Shown here: piece after piece, positions 58,960 to 64,000 of the stretch
Numbering within the stretch: the stretch's first letter is position 1
Layout of the letters: the number at the start of each line of letters is the position of its first letter
Program-made: the position numbers and the translations under genes
Origin: Leuctra nigra
Lineage: Eukaryota > Arthropoda > Insecta > Plecoptera > Leuctridae
Direction of reading: 5' to 3'
DNA length: 64,000 nucleotides
NCBI GenBank assembly: GCA_934045905.1
Contig: OW203768.1
Span: 21,280,770-21,344,769, forward strand
The notes under the pieces: model-generated
Told to the model about the DNA's origin: nothing
Seen by the model: only the letters and a program-made list of their open reading frames with translations
Databases searched by the model: none

Positions 58960-59345
58960 TGTACAAACTAAGAGGCCCCACACTGGCAAGCAGGGCGTTT
59001 TTTAGACTTTTGTTAAATTTCAATTGATTCTCGGATTGCAAAATTGTGTACCTAAATGGCTTCAAAATGCTCAACATGCTGTTATTGGAAGAAACATTTA
59101 GGTATATAGAAGAGGCCCCCAGCCTGCCCCGAATAGCGCTTTTTGAACATTTTTAATTTTTTTATAAATCGTTTTTGTGATTCTAGGTAAACATGTTTAT
59201 TTTGCTACAAAATATTCAACATAAATGGAAGATGGGTTTACATAGAAGAGGCCCCAAAACTGGCCCGCAGTGTGCTATTTTACTTCTGGTATTTTTAAAT
59301 GGATTGTTTAATGATAAAATTAGGTATGTTATACACAATCAAGGG
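58960..59345. repeat. Diverged tandem repeat array, right part
   Basis: Three more units of the 56830 family (GAGGCCCC...GCCC...GCGTTTTTTAGAC, TTCAAAATGCTCAACAT), separated from the left part by copy H. Confidence 0.75.
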
Positions 59346-60054
59346 GCCTCAATAGCCAGAGGGGGCTCGGCGCGATCGCCGCCTAGCCGCCAGGGGCCAG
59401 TTCGGCCCTGTATGGAACCCTCTACATAATTGCAAAGATTTATCAAATTATCAGCAAGCGTTAAATATACAAAAGAGACACCTAGTTTTGTTAAATTACA
59501 GTGACGGCGCTAGAGAAAATGCTAGTTGACACGTTGTTCAGATGGCGTTGATCAACCAAAACAAAGTTAACAATCAAAGATGATGTTGAATAGGTTCCTA
59601 CTAAGAAATTGATGAATATGTGTTGTCACTTGTTATGAAATATGAAATTGAGTTTCAGTTACGCCTCAGTTGCGGCGAACGAACTTACGATAACATGGCT
59701 TTTTGTAATTTTACCATAGGTATATTACGTAATACTACCTCTACCTGATTTTTGGACAGTGCTTTCGAGGCTTTTCCATCTAGAAAGCCCATGTTGTATG
59801 TTATTCCATATGGCACTACGCCACCTACATTGAAAACGGAGCACCGCGGACCAACCAGAGGGACCAACCTAAACCAACCTGAGGGACCAACCTGGTACGT
59901 TTACAGCTAACAACAGCCGCACAGGCGCTTTGACGTTAGCTATCAGGTAGCTCAGTGCCTGGGCGCCGAAACGCTGGTCTTGAAAGATGGTTGGCGTGTC
60001 GATGAGTCGAGCAGCGAGCTGTTAATGTACCGCTTCGATAATAAGGGCCCAGGA
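59346..60054. other. Intergenic sequence between THAP copy 3 and Bap55
   Basis: No gene is seen. Contains a TIR MITE at about 59894-60031 (GGTACGTTTACAGCT and AGCTGTTAATGTACC), a relative of 45337-45514. Confidence 0.6.
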
Positions 60055-60187
60055 GGGTTATTCTAAATTTCCATGTCGTCTCGTATCGATTGATACGGTG
60101 TCACTGCCATGTTAAATAGATAGCACTCCAGTGTGCAGTGAGCCCGTATCACGTGAAACGAGACGACAAGGGAAATTAGAATAACCC
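60055..60187. mobile_element. 133-bp TIR MITE
   Basis: GGGTTATTCTAAATTTCC and GGAAATTAGAATAACCC at the ends, with TGTCGTCTCGT and its complement just inside. Confidence 0.8.
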
Positions 60188-60189
60188 CC

Positions 60190-60303
60190 CAGGGACCTCA
60201 TTCACGAAACTTTTAGACGGTGTTACCGGGGACAGTCAATGTTATTTCTTATGGCACTACGAGCTAACCTAAGCAAACCGCGCTTCGTGAATGAGGGTCC
60301 TGG
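60190..60303. mobile_element. 114-bp TIR MITE
   Basis: CAGGGACCTCATTCACGAA and TTCGTGAATGAGGGTCCTGG at the ends, directly adjoining the previous MITE. Confidence 0.75.
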
Positions 60304-60339
60304 TTAGGACCACTGATCTCAAAGGACCAATACTTTAGG

Positions 60340-60735
60340 CTGGTGGCAAATTGTTAGGTTAGAGATTATTAAATTTCAAATTTAAGCTCAATCTGTAACA
60401 TTTAAAGAAGTGTATTTAAATTATAAATTAACCTCCCGTCTTACCTACAGTTCGTTTTGTTTTGGTTAAGCGTACAAAATAATATTAAATGAAACATAAC
60501 ACGACACTTACGGGAAAGTGACAGCTAAGTGCTAACAACTAGGTACCTACCTAGCTAACCTGAGAGAGCCTATATAGCTAACCTTAACAAGCTAATCTGG
60601 CAACACTGGATGGAAATTCTTGTTCGCTTGGGTTGGGGTTGGGACGGCCATCTTGGTTTTAATGGCTGCTGTTGTGGACGAGTTGTGTTTGTAATTTTCG
60701 ATGTTATTGTAAGGTATTTTAAAGAACTAAAGATA
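60340..60735. promoter_or_regulatory. Probable bidirectional promoter region of Bap55 and THAP copy 3
   Basis: Sequence before the Bap55 ATG contains GGCTGGTGGCAAATTGTTAG, ACAGTTCGTTTTGTTTTGG and AGTGACAGCTAAGTGC, which match in order the blocks upstream of THAP copies 1 and 2. Within this block, GGCCATCTTGG (60645) is an inverted YY1-like site. No TATA box is evident. The shared block points to a common upstream region for the two divergent genes; this is inference. Confidence 0.5.
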
Positions 60736-62319
60736 ATGAGTGCTGGAATGCTCTATGGTGGTGATGAAATAGGAGCATTGGTATTTGATATTGGCCACTA
60801 TTCACTACGTGTAGGCTACGCTCAGGAAGATACTCCGAAAGCTGAAATACCGGCAGCAGTTGGTGTGCTCACTGAAGATGCTAACCAAACCTCAACTCTT
60901 AACACAGATATTGGTGTGGATGAAAAGAAAAGTGATCCATCCAGCATACATCCAACAGTCGATACCAAGCATTATATCGACACTAATTTCATCAATGTTC
61001 CCAGAAAAGGAATGGAAGCTGCAAACTACATGAAAGATGGCATGATTGAAGATTGGGATCTCTTTGAGAAGGTCCTCGATTATACATATTCGAAATGCCT
61101 TTTAACAGAATCGGAATTCCACCCTGTGCTGATGTCAGAGGCTCCGTGGAACATTCGCAGTAAACGCGAACGCTTGACAGAGCTCATGTTCGAGAAATAC
61201 AATGTGCCGGCTTTCTTCCTTGTGAAGAATGCAGTTTTGGCTGCTTTTGCTAACGGTCGTGCCACTGGCATTGTCATTGACAGCGGAGCTACGCACACGT
61301 CAGCTGTTCCAGTGCAAGATGGCTTTGTCATAACGCAAGCGATCGTCAAGTCACCTCTTGGAGGCGATTACATCAGCATGCTGTGCAAGAACTACCTGCA
61401 GGTCAGTCAACAGGTCATCATTGCAAAGTAGTGACAGCGGTCTGACTGTCACTCACTATAACACGATGTTTGTTCGTCGGATCTTGCAAGATCTTCGCTA
61501 GATTCCGTGGTCAAATTGGAAGTCGGTGCACGGGATATCGTTAAAAAAATTGCTCCATGTTAATGGGGCGGAGGGGGAGGAGGGGGGGGGGGGGGTGCTT
61601 GGGGGAGTGCTTGCTATGTTTAAGCTTCTTGGGGCCCTCCTCAGCACCATGAGGGCCCGGGGCACGCAGCCCCGGATTTCTTTTAATTTCAGAAATGAAT
61701 TTGGTGCATTTCTATGCGATTTTGACTCAATTTAAGCTTATTTTTATCTCGACAAAAGGCGTCTAGAGGCTAAAGTTGACAAATTCACTGGAAATGGTAT
61801 TATTTTGAAGTTCTAGGTACTAGGTTCTGTTATTAAATCTTTTATAGGGGGATGGAGAAGTGGACAAATTAGCCATGGGGGGATGGAACGAACAGTTCCC
61901 CATGGAAATACATCCCCCCCTCCCTCCAACTCGACCACTGGCTAGAATTTTCAGCAGAATACCTAATTCTGGCCAAGATTTTATTAAAATATTGTCCATG
62001 CTCCACTGCTTGTTTCATTATCTGAAGAACATCTTACCATGACGTTCAACGTGTCACTTTGCTTCAGGAGAACGACATTGACCTGACGCCGTCGTACTTG
62101 GTCGGCGGCAAAGAGCTGGTGAAGGAGCGCGAGAAGCCGCGCTGGACACGCAAGCGGAACGTGCCGGAAGTGACCATGTCGTGGCACAACTACATGACCA
62201 AGAAGATGATCCAGGACTTCCAGTCGACGATCCTGCAAGTGTCCGAGACGCCGTACGACGAGAAGATCGTCTCGTCCATCCCCACAGTGCAATACGAGTT
62301 CCCCAGCGGATATCACCAG
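60736..62319 (+). CDS. Bap55: Actin-like protein 6 / BAP55-type BAF subunit, 5' part (first two coding exons, 306 codons)
   Basis: Exons are 60736-61401 (222 codons, donor CAG|GTCAGT) and 62068-62319 (84 codons, acceptor TTCAG, donor CAG|GCAAGT). The product is the ACTL6A/Arp4 family actin-related subunit of SWI/SNF (BAF/BAP) and INO80/TIP60 remodelers, and acts in the nucleus. Visible family signature: [20 protein letters not shown] (phosphate-1 loop region), [40 protein letters not shown] (phosphate-2), then [20 protein letters not shown] and [13 protein letters not shown]. Family members are about 429 aa, so roughly 120 C-terminal residues lie beyond the window. [11 protein letters not shown] matches the family N-terminus; an upstream in-frame start at 60610 is not favoured. 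It is head to head with THAP copy 3. Confidence 0.96.
61402..62067 (+). other. Bap55 intron between coding exons 1 and 2
   Basis: 666 bp, GT-AG. Contains a G run (61566-61594) and a GGGGCACGCAGCCCCGG hairpin of the type seen in hAT-like elements A and B, so it probably includes a decayed relative. Confidence 0.75.
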
Positions 62320-64000
62320 GCAAGTAACTTATACTAGGGCTGTGCGAGATTAAAATTTTCCATTTCGAGCGAGATCGAGATTATTTTAAAAAAGTCCCAC
62401 GAGATCGAGCAAGATATTTTTTTCCTCTTTTTTCTTACTTTCTACAATTGTTTTGGCATAGCTACCACATGGTCACTTACGCTAATTATTTTATATTAGT
62501 CATTAGTCGTTAGGGATGTCGGCGGGTCCAAAAATCAGGAATCAGGTACCCGTCATAAATACTCGAGTCGGAATCAAGTAATTGCCCCCACCCAATTTTT
62601 ATTTTTTTTTATATAAGGGGTAGGGGTTTAGGTAACTAAACACGCGGCACTTAGCTGTGTGAGAGGAGTGAATGACCCTCTCTCTGGGCTATATGTGTGC
62701 TTGTCCTTGAAAAGAATTCAAGAAAACAGGATAGCGGATATGTCATACCGCATACGTAGTGTTAGGATTTTTCATGAAAAATTTTTGTGTGAAAATTTTC
62801 AATGTTTTGAATCCTGAGGAAGGTAAATTTTTTATTTATTTATTTATTTTTCTGGTAGGTGCACCGACATTTTTAAACGTATTTCTATCACGCATACCGT
62901 ATTAACTCGTGTATAAGACGCACTCGTGTATAAGACGCACCCTTGTTTTGAGAAGTCTATTTTAAGAAAACACTTAGCATGCGTGTATAAGGCGCAGTAA
63001 AATGATGAAAAACATTGTGTGTTTGTATACATGATATCCATCTAAATGTTGGTTTTCCAGCTAACTGAGCTATTTGAATGAAAATCACTGCCAACTTGTT
63101 GTAAACAAACAGGAATTTCCTGCTTCTGAGAAAGGGGGGGAGGGGAGTCTCTTCCCAGCAGCTGTTGCTTGCTCTAAGAGGCTTGCACCTGCCTTTCCTC
63201 TGCATTCCAAAACAAACCAAACTCCCCTCCTCCCCTTCCATTAAGATCGCATTCAACAGTGCTTAGTCTATTTTATGTCTGTCAGAGTAATGTTTTTCAG
63301 ACGTAAACATATATTTTGTCTCCTGATCTAAATGCAAGAGAAAACATTTTGTTGCACACATTTAATATGTTAATAGTGTTGTGTCTAGACACAGTATGAG
63401 TAGTCCAGACAGAGTGAGAGGGAAAGGCAGAGTTAGACAACATGTGGCAGTCTACCACAGCTCTGTTTACAAACATCCACCTTGGATTTACTGGGAAAAA
63501 AGCTTGGTATGCGTGTATAAGACGCAGGGCTGTTTTCAGAATCAAAATATTGACATATAATTGCGTCTTATACACGAGTTAATACGGTAATAATGTAACA
63601 CACCTCCATTTAATACTTTACAAAATAAAACGATTGAAAATATGCAAAAAGGTCCTCTGTAAAATGTAAATGAGTATTTTCATGAATTGAAAATTTTCAT
63701 GATAATTTTCACTTTGAAAATGTGAAAAGTCCCAACACTAGTCATACGTATAATCACTTGGACTAATAAGAACATTCTTGATAACTGACAACTTCAATCA
63801 TAAGAAAACACGAATTTGTGCACCTTTTCTACCAGGGCTCAACTTTTTCACTGTGGCCTACAGCTAAATTGAAAATGAAAATACAGACGCATTTTTCCCA
63901 TGCTTCCTACTCCCTACACATGATTTCACCCCTCCTGCCCCATTCCTCTCTCCTCTCTCACCCCACAAGCAAGCAAGGTCGTTAAGCTTCCCCTTGAGGC
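62320..64000 (+). other. Bap55 intron continuing past the window edge
   Basis: Begins with a non-canonical GC donor (GCAAGT). Holds one TA-flanked TIR element. No further coding exon was found before the window ends, so the C-terminal third of Bap55 lies outside. Confidence 0.7.
62897..63587. mobile_element. 691-bp TIR element with TA target (mariner/pogo-like)
   Basis: CCGTATTAACTCGTGTATAA, then GACGCA, at the left has its complement at the right, with TA outside both ends. Extra copies of CGTGTATAAGACGCA near both ends (e.g. 62928, 63510) form subterminal repeats. No transposase frame, so non-autonomous. Confidence 0.8.

Noticed and set aside
60610..60735. In-frame upstream ATG extending Bap55 by 42 residues
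   Set aside because: Family members begin at the MSxGxxYGGDE-type N-terminus; the extension is unlike any actin-related protein and is probably 5' UTR.

Overview
The window is nuclear DNA of an animal, most likely an arthropod and probably an insect. Evidence: genes with GT-AG introns (some over 10 kb), a BAF-complex actin-like gene with animal-type sequence, THAP-domain genes, tRNA-derived SINEs, Helentron-like elements, a REL-endonuclease LINE, and many short hAT-, mariner- and Harbinger-like non-autonomous elements. I cannot name the species. No bacterial gene, virus, rRNA, tRNA gene or CRISPR array was seen.

Layout. (1) 2.5-34.3 kb, minus strand: one eight-exon gene for a 441-residue type II single-pass membrane protein with an extracellular proline/glutamine-rich stalk, internal repeats, a furin-like site and the C-terminus CACNCDC. 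All eight exons join in frame with consensus splice sites. I do not recognise it by name. Introns 1 and 2 (11 and 13 kb) hold most of the mobile DNA, including a 5'-truncated LINE at 25.1-26.7 kb between two (TAA)n tracts. (2) 34.3-39.8 kb: probable upstream region of that gene plus several mobile elements and a 630-bp palindrome. (3) 39.8-56.7 kb, minus strand: three tandem paralogues of a two-exon THAP-domain gene. Two are intact; the third has two reading-frame breaks. (4) 60.7 kb to the right edge, plus strand: the first two coding exons of the BAF/BAP-complex actin-like gene (ACTL6A, fly Bap55), cut by the window end. It lies head to head with the third THAP copy, and the probable shared promoter region is duplicated upstream of the other two THAP copies.

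The most unusual feature is in the membrane-protein gene. Tandem repeats lie over, or directly against, the 5' splice sites of four of its seven introns. One is a 21-copy, 40-bp array in which each unit carries an identical splice donor. Another is a five-copy 129/130-bp array made of exon 7's 3' end plus its donor. A third has three copies of exon 6's end plus donor. A 40-bp-class minisatellite begins a few bases inside the intron after exon 3.

The second main theme is readable transposon history. There are eight well-preserved copies of one Helentron-like family, each inserted between two Ts, four hAT-like elements with exact 8-bp target duplications (one with its empty site visible in this window), and several foldback elements with long inverted repeats.
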